DNA of 64,000 nucleotides from Pseudomonadota bacterium (GCA_018240405.1 JAFEFW010000615.1:95287-159286), one strand, 5' to 3'. Counted from the first letter of the stretch, positions 29,039 through 38,588 are shown. Program-made: numbers and translations. Notes: generated by a model not told the origin, from the sequence alone.

Positions 29039-29123
29039 GATCGATATCAGCCTTTGATGCGGCGTTGCCGGCTTCGCCGCTTGAAACAGACTACGGCGTC
29101 GAAATCAGGACAATCCAGTGCCG

Positions 29124-30176
29124 TCACGGACGAAAGTGCGGCATCACTTCAGTGCACAGCAGTCGCAGGGAATTGACCACACGATCGGCGGGAATTTGCA
29201 TTCCGCAATTCAATTCGGCAAGAATCCCGGATAGGCCAAGCGTCTCCCGCAACGCCGCAAGCCGGTCGACGACCATGGCAGGCGTGCCAACCACGATCTT
29301 GCTGCGCAGGGCCTCATCGTAGTCGATGCTCATGAGCCGAGCGCCCCGCTCCGCCCGGTTTTCAATGGCGCGCGCGCCCTCCTGCGAGGCTGAGGCTTCG
29401 ATCCGCTGGCCCAGATAGCGGTAGAAATACATGATGGATTCACGTGGCTCCTCGCGCGCCTGCTGTTCGGTCGCCGCAAGGTAGACCGGAACGCGCAGGT
29501 AGACTTTCCCTTCGCCGGCGTGGCCAGCAGCCTTCCAGGCCTCCCGGTATACCTTCAGGTTCGGCACAAGTTCATTCAGGTCCCCCAGACGAGTGGCAAC
29601 GAAGATCGGCATCCCCTGCTCGCCACTTTGCTGGAACGTGTCCGGGCTGTTCACGGCCAGACGAAGTTCGGGATATGGGGCCTGATACGGCTTTGGCACG
29701 AGGCAGACATTATCGAAGTTGTAGAACTGGCCATGGAATGAAAACGTCTCCTGCGTCCAGGCGCGCTTCACGATCTCCAGCACCTCGGCCATGCGCTCGC
29801 GGCTTTCCGCGTATGAGATGCCGTACGCCTGGTAGGTGCGCGGAAATCCGCTCCGGCCGACTCCAAAAATCAGGCGACCGTTGGAGATGTGGTCAACGGT
29901 GGCAGCCTCCTCGGCGATACGTAACGGATGGCACAGCGGCAGCACCTGCACGGCGATGCCGATCTTCATCCGTTTCGTGCGCGTCGCGATGGCGCTGGCG
30001 ATCGCCAGCGGAGCGGCCAGAACGGAGCGCTCCGGCGCATTGTGCAATTCGGCCAGCCACATGACGTCGAGGCCGGACTCCTCGGCGGCGTCCACCAGCG
30101 CAAAGGATTCGGCAAAGGCCTCGGCTTCGGTTTGACCCTGCCGGCGTTGAAATTCGTGGAACATGCCGAATTCCAT
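29124..30176 (-). CDS. luciferase-like (LLM) flavin-dependent monooxygenase
   Basis: 350 aa. It has the bacterial-luciferase-like TIM-barrel pattern: MEFGMFHEFQ at the start, DAAEESGLDVMWLAELHN, RTKRMKIGIAVQVLPLCHPLRIAEEAATVDHISNGRLIFGVGRSG, and the C-terminal VGTPAMVVDRL. Such enzymes use FMNH2 or F420 supplied by a separate reductase to oxidise organic substrates. No reductase gene is adjacent and the substrate is unknown. It lies 85 bases upstream of the CoA-transferase-like gene on the same strand. Confidence 0.85.
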   Translation of the reverse strand: MEFGMFHEFQRRQGQTEAEAFAESFALVDAAEESGLDVMWLAELHNAPERSVLAAPLAIASAIATRTKRMKIGIAVQVLPLCHPLRIAEEAATVDHISNGRLIFGVGRSGFPRTYQAYGISYAESRERMAEVLEIVKRAWTQETFSFHGQFYNFDNVCLVPKPYQAPYPELRLAVNSPDTFQQSGEQGMPIFVATRLGDLNELVPNLKVYREAWKAAGHAGEGKVYLRVPVYLAATEQQAREEPRESIMYFYRYLGQRIEASASQEGARAIENRAERGARLMSIDYDEALRSKIVVGTPAMVVDRLAALRETLGLSGILAELNCGMQIPADRVVNSLRLLCTEVMPHFRP

Positions 30177-30774
30177 GGTTCCTCTCCCTGGCTTTCCGGC
30201 AAGGTCGGCCGGTTTGTTGGGAAGCGCAAGTGTGGAGACCGGCTACGGCCACGGCCGTTCAAAGGGTCATCAAATGGCGCGGTGGCGAATGAATGCTGAC
30301 GTGGTGACAAAGAGTGTGCCGCGATGCGCATACATTTCGCGGCATCGAATGGTCAGGCGGACTTTGGCACCCGGTGCGAGGCCGCCGGGCCCACGACTGC
30401 GACAGCTTCGTGGATACGACACAGCCAGCGCGAGCCTGTGCGCCATGCAACACGGACGTGATGGAGCGCCAGGACGGTTCGACCAGCAGCAAGAATGTAT
30501 GCAGGCGGCTGCCTTATTTTGACGAATCAACGTGCCGCCATCAGCGGCTCCATTGTCGCGTGCGGGAGGCACCGGTGGCCCCCACTGAGGCTAATGCCAT
30601 CGTGCGCGACCTGGGCGCGTACGGCTGGATCATCGTGACGCCGCCCTCGGCCGGCGCTGCACCACAGCCACTGGTCAACAGACCCAAACACATTGTTCAA
30701 GCAGCCGGATCACCCAGGGCCGCGGACACAGCCTGCGGTCACGGCTGTCGCCAGGACCGGTCAATGCGGATTCT
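30177..30774. other. 598-base stretch without a convincing gene
   Basis: The stretch lies between the luciferase-like gene, which starts here, and the end of the methyltransferase gene. Several open frames exist on both strands but none has a recognisable domain, clear ribosome site or signal sequence. No tRNA-like or strong terminator structure was seen. It may hold the promoter of the luciferase-like gene and decayed coding sequence. Confidence 0.5.
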
Positions 30775-31503
30775 TCAGTTGCCGCTATCCTGTACGGAGC
30801 GGATCACGACCGCAGCCTGCTGGTAGGTTGGAACGTAGCCGATATAGTCGTAGCGCATCGCGCGCTGTGCAACCAGTTCCTGAAAAGCCAGCCATTCATC
30901 GGTACGCCATGTCGGATGGTTGAAATATTCGTCGAACACAATGACCGTTCCATGTACGATCCTATCTCCAAGACCATCGAAGATGATTTTGGTCGAGGAA
31001 TACAGATCACAGTCAACGTGCAGAAAGGCCACCTGCTCTGCATTGCCTTGTAGGAAACCCGGTAAGGTTTCATGAAACAGGCCAACATGGAGCGCAACGT
31101 TGTCTTTAACCTTGGGAATGCGCGCCTGAGAGAAGGCGCCCTTGCCATAACCAGATCGCCACTCTTCCGGCAGTCCGGCAAAGCTGTCGAAGCCATGAAC
31201 GGTTTCTCGAACCTGCTGCGCGATATGATTAATTGTACGCCCGGACGCAACGCCGAACTCAAGATAGAGTCCGGGCACAGCGACCTGGGTCAGCGCATGT
31301 GACAGCAGGTCCAGTGGCGTGTAGAAGGTTCGCGCACGCGGCAGACGCTGAATACAATACTCGGCCGTATCCATTGCGGCCTTGATTTTCATGAATTCTG
31401 TAACGTTGTACCCATCGGCTCCGACAGGCGGTAGCCCCCGATAGACGGCATCAATGATCCGCTTCGCCTGTCCAAGTAAGAACGACTTCATCAACGGTTT
31501 CAT
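30775..31503 (-). CDS. TylF/MycF-like SAM-dependent methyltransferase
   Basis: About 242 aa. It contains LYLEFGVASGRTINHIA (SAM-binding loop), VHGFDSFAGLPEEWRSG, and FLHVDCDLYSSTKIIFDGL followed by IVFDEYFNHPTWRTDEWLAF; the Asp pair is the metal/catalytic region of the TylF macrocin O-methyltransferase family. In bacteria such proteins often act on sugars of polysaccharides or glycolipids. The ATG at 31503 is used; an ATG at 31491 has better ribosome-site spacing. It appears isolated. Confidence 0.8.
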   Translation of the reverse strand: MKPLMKSFLLGQAKRIIDAVYRGLPPVGADGYNVTEFMKIKAAMDTAEYCIQRLPRARTFYTPLDLLSHALTQVAVPGLYLEFGVASGRTINHIAQQVRETVHGFDSFAGLPEEWRSGYGKGAFSQARIPKVKDNVALHVGLFHETLPGFLQGNAEQVAFLHVDCDLYSSTKIIFDGLGDRIVHGTVIVFDEYFNHPTWRTDEWLAFQELVAQRAMRYDYIGYVPTYQQAAVVIRSVQDSGN

Positions 31504-31778
31504 CCTGCAATGGTATGTATTGCCGCTCCAAATGTGAGTCCGCGTCGGTGTCGGACGGCGACATGGACAGGTTTTTAATGATATGGGTACGGCTCCACAA
31601 GCGATACGATCAGCCGGCCTGAGACTCACCCTCGCCTGCACAAGGCGCCGAAGCCAGGGCAATCCTCTATGCGCCTGTCAGTCCGAAGCTGGGGCTGTGT
31701 GGGGAAAGCACCTATATCGCTGGCCATGGTCCATCTGATGCCAGTGCACCCTTGCCACCGCTTCCTGGAGACATCTGC

Positions 31779-32543
31779 ATGATCGGCGCTGACCGCGCCC
31801 TGCTTGCCGCCTATGTGGCCTCGTTCAAGCCGCTTGGACTTGTTCCGATCCTGACTCCAGCGGATCTGAAGGCGGGCGACGCGATAACCGGATTGGGCGC
31901 CGCCATCCTGTGCCGTCGCGCCGACGCCTTTACCGAATTGGTAGCCTGGGAGGCGACAGCAACGTTGCCCACCCTTGAAGTTTCCCTACGTGCTGGGCTG
32001 CGGTTTGCGCTTTGCGTGGATGAGACCCTGCCGGATGCGCTGGGAGATCGAGCCGCGGTACTGCGCTTTGACGAGGTCACCGTCGAGTGCGTGTCGCGCA
32101 CTGCCCTGCGGCAAAGCCTCCGGCCCGATGCGCCGGACTCGATCGTCCGCTTCTTCGCCAACTATCCGGTAAAGCTGGACGACGACGTCATGCTGCTGGG
32201 CCACGTGTTCCGCGCCCGCTGCACGCTGCGGTTCGACCGTCGCGGTGGTAGCAATCCATTGCCCGGCCTGCAGGCTTTGGCGGCGCGAGGCGGCCTGCGG
32301 CTGCGGCCGGCCACCGGCGGCGCACTTCGGCACGCCGAGGTCCTGGATCTGATCGCGCCCGTGTTACGTCCGGTCGTTTTCCGGCCTGCGTTTATCGAGG
32401 CGGATCCGCTGACGCCCGACACGTTCCGGACCATGAACCAGATGCGGCCGCGAACAGCTGCGCGCAACTTTGATCCTGACCGGGAGGCTGACCTGCTGAC
32501 CTTGGCCGCGTGGATGGAGCGCCAGGTGCAACGCTTCGCGTAA
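31779..32543 (+). CDS. hypothetical protein
   Basis: About 254 aa, soluble, no signal peptide or membrane helix. The ATG at 31779 is preceded by GGAG (31767-31770) at good spacing and begins MIGADRALLAAYVASFKPLGLVP. The N-terminal part has alternating hydrophobic strands and helices (ILTPADL, GAAILCRRADAF) like a receiver- or Rossmann-type fold, but no family motif was recognised. It is followed by the hppA terminator region on the other strand. Confidence 0.55.
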   Translation: MIGADRALLAAYVASFKPLGLVPILTPADLKAGDAITGLGAAILCRRADAFTELVAWEATATLPTLEVSLRAGLRFALCVDETLPDALGDRAAVLRFDEVTVECVSRTALRQSLRPDAPDSIVRFFANYPVKLDDDVMLLGHVFRARCTLRFDRRGGSNPLPGLQALAARGGLRLRPATGGALRHAEVLDLIAPVLRPVVFRPAFIEADPLTPDTFRTMNQMRPRTAARNFDPDREADLLTLAAWMERQVQRFA

Positions 32544-32645
32544 CCGGATGCCCCGCGGGCAATCCGTTGGCCCGGGCGATAAACCTGGGCCGCTCGGCGC
32601 CACCGGCCTTACAGCCCGGCTGCGGACATGCCAGTTAGACGCATC

Positions 32646-32678
32646 AAAAAAACGGCCCCGGGATCACTCCCGGGGCCG
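32646..32678 (-). terminator. rho-independent terminator of hppA
   Basis: An 11-bp perfect GC-rich stem (CGGCCCCGGGA at 32653-32663 with its complement at 32668-32678) has a 4-base loop. The seven A at 32646-32652 read as U7 on the minus strand, directly after the stem. It lies 30 bases beyond the hppA stop codon. Confidence 0.93.
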
Positions 32679-32707
32679 CTTGCGTGAGGACCCGATGGTG
32701 CCGGGTC

Positions 32708-34801
32708 TTAGTGTGCGCCACCTGCCAGCACGGCCAGCAGCAGCAGGGCCACGATGTTGGTGATCTTGATCATCGGGTTCACCGCGGGGCCGGCGGTGTC
32801 CTTGTAGGGGTCGCCGACGGTGTCGCCGGTCACCGCGGCCTTGTGTGCCTCGGAGCCTTTGCCGCCGTGGTTGCCCTCTTCGATGTACTTCTTCGCGTTA
32901 TCCCATGCGCCGCCACCCGATGTCATCGAGATCGCGACGAACAGGCCGGTCACGATGGTGCCCAAAAGCATCGCGCCCAGGGCCGCAAAGGCTGCCGCCT
33001 TGCCGGCAACGACCGCGATGATCGCCCACAGCACGATCGGGGCGAGGACTGGAAGCAACGATGGCAGGATCATCTCCTTGATCGCAGCTTTGGTCAGCAG
33101 GTCAACCGCCGTGCCGTATTCCGGCTTGGCGGTGCCTTCCATGATGCCCTTGATCTCGCGGAACTGACGGCGGACTTCCACCACCACCGCACCGGCGGCG
33201 CGGCCCACGGCGGTCATACCCATCGCCCCGAACAGGTACGGCAGCAGGCCGCCGATGAACAGGCCAACCACGACGTACGGGTTCTGCAGGGCGAAATCGA
33301 CCTTCAGATTCGGGAAGTAGTAGGTCAGGTCCTGCGTGTAGGCGGCAAACAGCACCAGCGAAGCGAGGCCCGCGGAACCGATCGCATAGCCCTTGGTCAC
33401 CGCCTTGGTGGTGTTGCCAACCGCGTCCAGAGCGTCGGTGGTCACGCGCACCTCTTTCGGCAGGTCCGCCATCTCGGCGATACCGCCGGCGTTGTCGGTG
33501 ACCGGACCATAGGCGTCCAGTGCGACGATCATACCGGCCAGCGACAGCATCGTGGTCGCCGCAACGGCAATGCCGAACAGACCGGCAACCATATAGGTGA
33601 CGATGATACCGACCGAGATGACGATCACCGGCAGCGCGGTGGCTTCCATCGACACCGCCAGACCCTGGATCACGTTGGTGCCGTGGCCGGTGGTCGAGCT
33701 TTGCGCGATCGAGCGTACCGGGCGGTATTCGGTCGCGGTGTAGTACTCGGTGATCACGACGATCAGCCCGGTCACCACCAGGCCGGCCAGCGCGCAGACG
33801 AACAACTGGATGCCGTTCACCGTGCCGCCGCCAATCATCGGCAACGAGCCGAAGCCGGTGCACAGGAAGATCACGATCAGGACGCCGACGATCGACGCAA
33901 GGCCGGTGACGATCAGGCCCCGGTACAGCGCCTTCATGATGCCGTTGTCCGGTCCCAGCTTGACGAAATACGTGCCGCCGATCGAGGTGAGGATGCAGAC
34001 CGCGCAGATACCCAGCGGCAGGATCAGCATCGCGTCACGGGCGGCGCCGGTGAAGAAGATGCCGGCCAGCAGCATGGTGGCGACAATGGTCACCGCATAG
34101 GTCTCGAACAGGTCGGCCGCCATACCGGCGCAGTCGCCGACATTGTCGCCAACGTTGTCGGCGATCACGGCCGGATTGCGGGGGTCATCCTCGGGAATGC
34201 CAGCTTCGACCTTGCCCACCAGGTCCGCGCCGACATCGGCGCCCTTGGTGAAGATGCCGCCGCCAAGACGGGCGAAGATGGAGATCAGCGAACCGCCAAA
34301 GCCGAGTGCGACCATTGCCTCCAGCACCGGGCGGAGATCGTCGGACGGCAGCGCGGAGCGCAGAAAGGCGTAGTAGCCGGCGACACCCAGCAGGCCGAGG
34401 CCGACGACGAGCAGACCAGTGATGGCGCCCGCCTTGAAGGCCACATCCAGGCCGGCCGCCAGACCTTCACGCGAAGCCTGCGCCGTACGCACGTTGGCGC
34501 GCACCGAGACGTTCATGCCGACATAGCCGGCCGCGGCGGACAGCACGGCGCCAATGGCGAAGCCAATGGCCGTGTACTTGCCCAGCGTGAACCACAGCAG
34601 GGCGAAGATCACGATCCCGACGATCGCGATCGTCAGGTACTGGCGGTTAAGATAGGCGCGCGCGCCCTCCTGCACCGCCGCGGCAATCTCCTGCATACGG
34701 GCCGTTCCGGCATCCGCGGCAAGAACTTGCCTGGTTGTTATGACACCATAGGCGAGGGCAGTTAGCCCGCAGACTATGATCAGGATTACGGCTACGCTCA
34801 T
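32708..34801 (-). CDS. hppA: K+-independent H+-translocating pyrophosphatase
   Basis: 697 aa, typical length, with about 16 membrane helices. Pyrophosphate/Mg-binding motifs are visible: [39 protein letters not shown] and near the C-terminus [10 protein letters not shown] with [15 protein letters not shown]. The segment [14 protein letters not shown] carries Lys where K+-dependent enzymes have Ala (GNTTAA), so this is the K+-independent proton-pumping class. It couples pyrophosphate hydrolysis to proton export across the inner membrane. It is followed by a strong terminator. The selenoprotein gene lies 188 bases upstream on the same strand. Confidence 0.96.
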   Translation of the reverse strand: MSVAVILIIVCGLTALAYGVITTRQVLAADAGTARMQEIAAAVQEGARAYLNRQYLTIAIVGIVIFALLWFTLGKYTAIGFAIGAVLSAAAGYVGMNVSVRANVRTAQASREGLAAGLDVAFKAGAITGLLVVGLGLLGVAGYYAFLRSALPSDDLRPVLEAMVALGFGGSLISIFARLGGGIFTKGADVGADLVGKVEAGIPEDDPRNPAVIADNVGDNVGDCAGMAADLFETYAVTIVATMLLAGIFFTGAARDAMLILPLGICAVCILTSIGGTYFVKLGPDNGIMKALYRGLIVTGLASIVGVLIVIFLCTGFGSLPMIGGGTVNGIQLFVCALAGLVVTGLIVVITEYYTATEYRPVRSIAQSSTTGHGTNVIQGLAVSMEATALPVIVISVGIIVTYMVAGLFGIAVAATTMLSLAGMIVALDAYGPVTDNAGGIAEMADLPKEVRVTTDALDAVGNTTKAVTKGYAIGSAGLASLVLFAAYTQDLTYYFPNLKVDFALQNPYVVVGLFIGGLLPYLFGAMGMTAVGRAAGAVVVEVRRQFREIKGIMEGTAKPEYGTAVDLLTKAAIKEMILPSLLPVLAPIVLWAIIAVVAGKAAAFAALGAMLLGTIVTGLFVAISMTSGGGAWDNAKKYIEEGNHGGKGSEAHKAAVTGDTVGDPYKDTAGPAVNPMIKITNIVALLLLAVLAGGAH

Positions 34802-34989
34802 CCCGATTCGTTCCCTTCGTTTCGATTGATCGCGGCGGTGCCGAAGATTACCGCGCGAAGCGAGGGGCGTATGCCAGACGCGTGAGCATCAGGCAAATAC
34901 CGGAATTGGGCTTCAGCAAGGCTTTGACACGATTGCCGTCGACACGCGACAGGCGCCGCCGCTGCCCTGGCACAGGATTTGTCCGAAGA

Positions 34990-35214
34990 TCAGGCGCCGC
35001 TGACGGCGCCGGCAATCTCCGTCTCGGTGGGGAAACGCCCGACTGACTTTTTCGAGAAGGTCAGTTTGCCGTCCACCGTGATCTCAAAGACACCACCGCC
35101 GGTCTTGTGCAGGCTGACCTTGGCCGACGGATGCTGCTTCAGGATCAGATCCCGTGCCACACGGGCACGCGGCTCGTAGCCTCACATGCCGCAGTATTCG
35201 ATCTCAATTTGCAT
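34990..35214 (-). CDS. SelW/Rdx-family selenoprotein with in-frame UGA (selenocysteine 11)
   Basis: This gene is split by an in-frame TGA (35182-35184) and is invisible to standard ORF calling. Reading the TGA as selenocysteine (U) gives 74 aa starting MQIEIEYCGMUGYEPRARVA and ending with a normal TGA at 34990-34992. It matches the thioredoxin-like SelW/SelT/SelH (Rdx) family: beta strand, redox motif C8-G-M-U11 then GYEPRA, central GGGVFEITVDGK, and FSKKSVGRFPTETEI near the end. The UGA sits exactly where the second redox Cys or Sec is expected, the frame after it is intact, and a SECIS-like hairpin follows. The role is probably thiol-based redox; partners are unknown. Insertion requires SelA/B/C/D, none of which is in this window. 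The alternative is a Cys-to-stop mutation. Confidence 0.85.
35151..35172 (-). promoter_or_regulatory. bacterial SECIS-like hairpin after the selenocysteine codon
   Basis: Twelve bases after the UGA, CGUGCC (35169-35164) pairs perfectly with GGCACG (35158-35153) around the 5-base loop CGUGU. Two more C-G pairs extend it past a single bulged G (35170). The apical loop contains GU about 20 bases from the UGA, within the range known for bacterial SECIS elements read by SelB. Confidence 0.65.
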
Positions 35215-35307
35215 TCTTCACACGCCTTTTGATCAGGAAATCAGGGCGGAAAAGCTTGGCACCAGGGCAAACGATTTGCAACAACGGCGCATCATCTGGA
35301 ATCTCGA

Positions 35308-36732
35308 ATGCCCACGCCCCTGATCGTTCCCGTCATCCTCTCCGGCGGTTCCGGCACACGCCTGTGGCCGGTCTCACGCGAGAGCTTCCCCAAGCAGCTC
35401 TGGCCCCTCATCTCCGAACGCACCATGCTGCAGGAGACCGCGCTGCGGGGCGCCGGCGCCCGCTTTGCCGCACCCATTGTCGTCTGCAACCAGGAGCACC
35501 GGTTCCTGATCGCCGAACAGCTGCGCGCCGCAGGCATCGAGGGCGCGCGCATTGTGCTGGAGCCGGTCGGCCGCAACAGCGCCCCCGCCATCGCCGCTGC
35601 TGCGGTGGTGGTGGCTGAAACCGACCCGGATGCCGTACTATGGATGATGGCCGCCGACGCTGCCATTGCCGACGTCCCTGCCCTGCACACCGCGCTCGAC
35701 GCTGCCGCCCGGGCTGCCCAGGCCGGCTATGTCGTTACCTTCGGCATGAAGCCAACCTCGCCGGAAACCGGCTACGGCTACATTGAACCTGGCGCGTCAC
35801 TGCCAAATGCCGAAGGTGTCTTTGCGGTGGCCCGCTTTGTCGAGAAGCCGGACGCCGCCACGGCCGAACGCCTGGTGAGTGGCGGGCGTCACTTCTGGAA
35901 CTCCGGCATGTTCGTCTTCACCGCTCGGACCCTGCTGCAGGAGTTGGAGACGCACGCGCCCGACGTGCTGCCGCCCGTGCGCCAGGCCGTGGCGGAGCAG
36001 ACGACGGACCTCGACTTCATCCGCCTCGGCGTCGCCGCGTTCAGCGCCTGTCCGTCGATCAGCATCGACTACGCGGTCGCGGAACGGACCAGCAAGGCCG
36101 CGGTGGTGCCGGCTGACCTCGGCTGGTCCGACGTCGGCAGCTGGAGCGCGTTGTGGGAGCTCGGCGGCAAAGACACGGCCGGCAATGTGTCGCAGGGCGA
36201 TGTGGTGCTGGAGGGTGCGGAGAATTGCTACGTCCGCAGCGATGGCGTGCTGACCGCGGTCGTGGGGCTGAAGGACGCTGTCGTGGTGGTGACCAAGGAC
36301 GCCGTGCTGGCGATGGACCGCGCGCAGGCGCAGGACGTGAAGAAGGTGGTGGAGCACCTGAAGGCGCACGGGCGGTCCGAGGCCGTGGCGCACAACCGCA
36401 TGTACCGGCCCTGGGGGTTCTATGAGAGCCTGACACAAGGTGACCGGTTCCAGGTCAAGCGGATCGTGGTGACGCCCGGTCGGCAATTGTCATTGCAGAG
36501 CCATTTTCACCGCGCCGAGCACTGGGTCGTGGTGAATGGCACCGCGCGGGTCACGCGCGACCAGGAGACGTTGATCCTGCGCGAGAACGAGAGCGTCTAT
36601 CTGCCATTGGGCTGCGTGCACCGGCTGGAGAACCCCGGCCGCATCCCATTGACCCTGATTGAGGTGCAGGTTGGTGCGTATCTGGGCGAAGACGACATCG
36701 TCCGGATCGAAGATACGTACGGACGCATTTAG
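35308..36732 (+). CDS. manC: mannose-1-phosphate guanylyltransferase / mannose-6-phosphate isomerase
   Basis: 474 aa, the usual length of bifunctional type II enzymes (ManC/AlgA/XanB). The nucleotidyltransferase half starts VPVILSGGSGTRLWPVSRESFPKQLWPL, with GRNSAPAIAAAA, PETGYGYIEPG, VEKPDAATAERLV and WNSGMFVF. The C-terminal cupin domain (about 365-474) has RPWGFYESL, GRQLSLQSHFHRAEHWVVVNG and a metal-binding His pattern. It makes GDP-mannose from mannose-1-phosphate, and probably mannose-6-phosphate from fructose-6-phosphate, for surface polysaccharides. It is divergent from the selenoprotein gene. Confidence 0.93.
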   Translation: MPTPLIVPVILSGGSGTRLWPVSRESFPKQLWPLISERTMLQETALRGAGARFAAPIVVCNQEHRFLIAEQLRAAGIEGARIVLEPVGRNSAPAIAAAAVVVAETDPDAVLWMMAADAAIADVPALHTALDAAARAAQAGYVVTFGMKPTSPETGYGYIEPGASLPNAEGVFAVARFVEKPDAATAERLVSGGRHFWNSGMFVFTARTLLQELETHAPDVLPPVRQAVAEQTTDLDFIRLGVAAFSACPSISIDYAVAERTSKAAVVPADLGWSDVGSWSALWELGGKDTAGNVSQGDVVLEGAENCYVRSDGVLTAVVGLKDAVVVVTKDAVLAMDRAQAQDVKKVVEHLKAHGRSEAVAHNRMYRPWGFYESLTQGDRFQVKRIVVTPGRQLSLQSHFHRAEHWVVVNGTARVTRDQETLILRENESVYLPLGCVHRLENPGRIPLTLIEVQVGAYLGEDDIVRIEDTYGRI

Positions 36733-36748
36733 GCGCCGCCCGCGCCAG

Positions 36749-37231
36749 TCAGCGTGACCCGCGCCGTGCCAGCGGTTCGATAAACTGCGGTTCAGTGTCC
36801 CAGGGGAACAGGATCCAGGTATCCTGGGACACCTCGGTCACGTAGCTGTCCACCATCTCCCGCCCGGCTGGCTTGGCGTAGATGCACGCGAAGTGCGCCT
36901 TCGGCAGCAGCGCACGCACGACCCGCGCGGTGGTGCCAGAATCAACGAGGTCGTCGACGATAAGGAACCCTGTGCCATCCCCGGCCGCGGGAGCGGGCTT
37001 GGTAATCTGTGGCTCGCCGCGCTGCTCATCCTGATAGGTCACGATACAGACGCTCTCGACCAGTCTGAGATCGAGCTCCCGAGCAATAATGGCCGCCGGA
37101 ATCAGGCCGCCGCGGGTGACGGCGACGATCCCGCTGAACGGTCCGTTCGCCATCAGCCGCCAGGCCAGGGCACGAGCGTCGCGATGCAACTGATCCCAGG
37201 TGACCGTATAGTAATGCGCTGCCATGCGCAT
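36749..37231 (-). CDS. gpt: xanthine-guanine phosphoribosyltransferase-like
   Basis: About 160 aa. The PRPP-binding motif FLIVDDLVDSGTTARVVRALLP is complete, with the N-terminal TWDQLHRDARALAWRL and AVTRGGLIPAAIIARELDLR typical of Gpt. The C-terminal WILFPWD is the Gpt purine-binding end. It salvages guanine and xanthine to GMP and XMP. The first ATG is 37231, with another at 37225; an upstream TTG at 37243 is less likely. Confidence 0.9.
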   Translation of the reverse strand: MRMAAHYYTVTWDQLHRDARALAWRLMANGPFSGIVAVTRGGLIPAAIIARELDLRLVESVCIVTYQDEQRGEPQITKPAPAAGDGTGFLIVDDLVDSGTTARVVRALLPKAHFACIYAKPAGREMVDSYVTEVSQDTWILFPWDTEPQFIEPLARRGSR

Positions 37232-37359
37232 TTTTCGGCGCAAACGGCGCGCGTGCGCAAGTGGGTTCCGCTCGGTGCCTGCATCGAGGTCATGACGCCG
37301 GACGCTTCGTCCAACGCCTCCGGATCAGGTTCGGCATCCGTCGCCATACTTATATAGAT

Positions 37360-37379
37360 GTGCGCCGCTAGCGGCGCAC
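37360..37379. promoter_or_regulatory. perfect 20-bp palindrome in a divergent promoter region
   Basis: The half site GTGCGCCGCT (37360-37369) is followed immediately by its reverse complement. It lies between the divergent gpt and crotonase genes, 62 bases before the crotonase ribosome-site region, next to the AT-rich ACTTATATAGAT. The length and symmetry suggest an operator for a dimeric repressor or a cruciform/hairpin. No second copy was noticed. Confidence 0.45.
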
Positions 37380-37440
37380 GGCCGACCCTGTCGGTGCCCC
37401 GCGATCGCGGCTAAGGTCGTCGGAACTGGAGGAGCGAACA

Positions 37441-38205
37441 ATGTCCGAGGTACTCGTCGAGCAGGCAGGGCCGGTGCTGGAAATCAGCTTCAACCGTCCG
37501 GAGAAAAAGAACGCACTCACACGGGCGATGTACCAGGCGGTGGTGGATGCGCTGCATCGTACGGATGCTGACCCTTCGATCCGCGTGGCGCTGCTGACCG
37601 GCGTCGGCGACATCTTCACCGCCGGCAACGACATCAAGGACTTTCAGTCGCGCGCGACCACGAACGAGTCGGTGCACGCTTCGCCGTTCCTTGATGCGCT
37701 GTCGACACTGAAGAAGCCTCTGGTCGGCGCGGTCAATGGTGCCGCGATCGGCGTCGGCACCACGATGCTGGCGCACTGCGACCTGGTCATCGCGGCACGA
37801 TCCGCGCGCTTCGTCATGCCATTTACCAGCCTCGGCCTTGTGCCCGAGGCGGGCAGTTCGCTGCTGTTTCCCCGTCTCGTCGGCCACCAGCGGGCCAGCG
37901 CGCTGCTACTATTGGGTGAACCGATGGACGCGGAAACGGCGCATGATTGGGGCTTCGTGAATCAGGTTGTCGAGAATGCCGAGCTGATGCCGGCAGCACG
38001 TCGGATCGCTGCGCGCCTGGCGGCGCTGCCGCCCGAAGCCGTCCGCCAGACCAAGGCGCTGATCCGCGACGGCAAGCCAGACCTTGCCGGTCGTATCGCC
38101 GAGGAACTGCACCTGTTCCGCCAGCGCCTGCGCTCGCCCGAAGCGGCCGAGGCGTTTCAGGCTTTTGTTGAAAAGCGTAAGCCCGACTTTTCGCGCTTTG
38201 CATGA
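37441..38205 (+). CDS. enoyl-CoA hydratase/isomerase family protein
   Basis: 254 aa crotonase. It has LLTGVGDIFTAGNDIKDF (first oxyanion-hole segment) and KPLVGAVNGAAIGVGTTMLAHCDLVIAA (second). The segment FVMPFTSLGLVPEAGSSLLFPRLVG lacks the first catalytic Glu of hydratases (Met/Phe here) but keeps the Glu in VPEAGSS, a pattern more like delta3-delta2-enoyl-CoA isomerases. It probably works in fatty-acid or aromatic-acid beta-oxidation. A clear GGAGGAG ribosome site precedes the ATG. Its 3' end overlaps the end of the convergent YjbR-like gene by 49 bases. Confidence 0.88.
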   Translation: MSEVLVEQAGPVLEISFNRPEKKNALTRAMYQAVVDALHRTDADPSIRVALLTGVGDIFTAGNDIKDFQSRATTNESVHASPFLDALSTLKKPLVGAVNGAAIGVGTTMLAHCDLVIAARSARFVMPFTSLGLVPEAGSSLLFPRLVGHQRASALLLLGEPMDAETAHDWGFVNQVVENAELMPAARRIAARLAALPPEAVRQTKALIRDGKPDLAGRIAEELHLFRQRLRSPEAAEAFQAFVEKRKPDFSRFA

Positions 38206-38588
38206 ACTAAGCGCCTTAAGCTTTTGTTTCTTGGAGACACCGACGTGTCAGCTCCGGCGCGTCGCTTCTTTGGCGCAATCAACTGATAGCTGCGCCCGAT
38301 CAGGTCATCCATCTCGGCCCAGTCCAGCTCGACATCCAGCCAGATACCGATCCAGCCCTTATGGCCGAGATAGGGCGGACGAAAGAAGCGCTCCGGGGCA
38401 GCCTCGACAAGGATGACCTGCGCGCCGGGCGGCGCCTTGCACCATACCGCCGGGCGACGGCCGACCGGGGATGCCAGGGCGAACATCTTGCCGTTGATGC
38501 GGAAGGTCGGAACGTCCCAGGTCGTCCGCTCCTCGGCATCAGGCAGCGCCAAACACACCGCTCGTAGTCGATCGAGTGTGCTGCTCAC
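38157..38588 (-). CDS. MmcQ/YjbR-family protein, GTG start, coupled to kdsA
   Basis: 143 aa. The MmcQ/YjbR fold is shown by [53 protein letters not shown] and [14 protein letters not shown]. Members are annotated as DNA-binding-like, but the biochemical role is unclear. The GTG start overlaps the kdsA stop (GTGA), which decides the start even though the open frame continues far upstream inside kdsA. The last 30 or so residues beyond APKKR are a basic tail read antisense through the crotonase 3' end. Confidence 0.8.
   Translation of the reverse strand: MSSTLDRLRAVCLALPDAEERTTWDVPTFRINGKMFALASPVGRRPAVWCKAPPGAQVILVEAAPERFFRPPYLGHKGWIGIWLDVELDWAEMDDLIGRSYQLIAPKKRRAGADTSVSPRNKSLRRLVHAKREKSGLRFSTKA

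Noticed and set aside
32684-34765. 693-codon open frame on the plus strand opposite hppA
   Set aside because: It is antisense to a well-supported pyrophosphatase and is rich in His, Arg, Gln and Asp; a GC-driven shadow.
34979-35179. 66-codon plus-strand ORF opposite the selenoprotein
   Set aside because: It is antisense to a frame with clear SelW-family motifs and lacks its own features.
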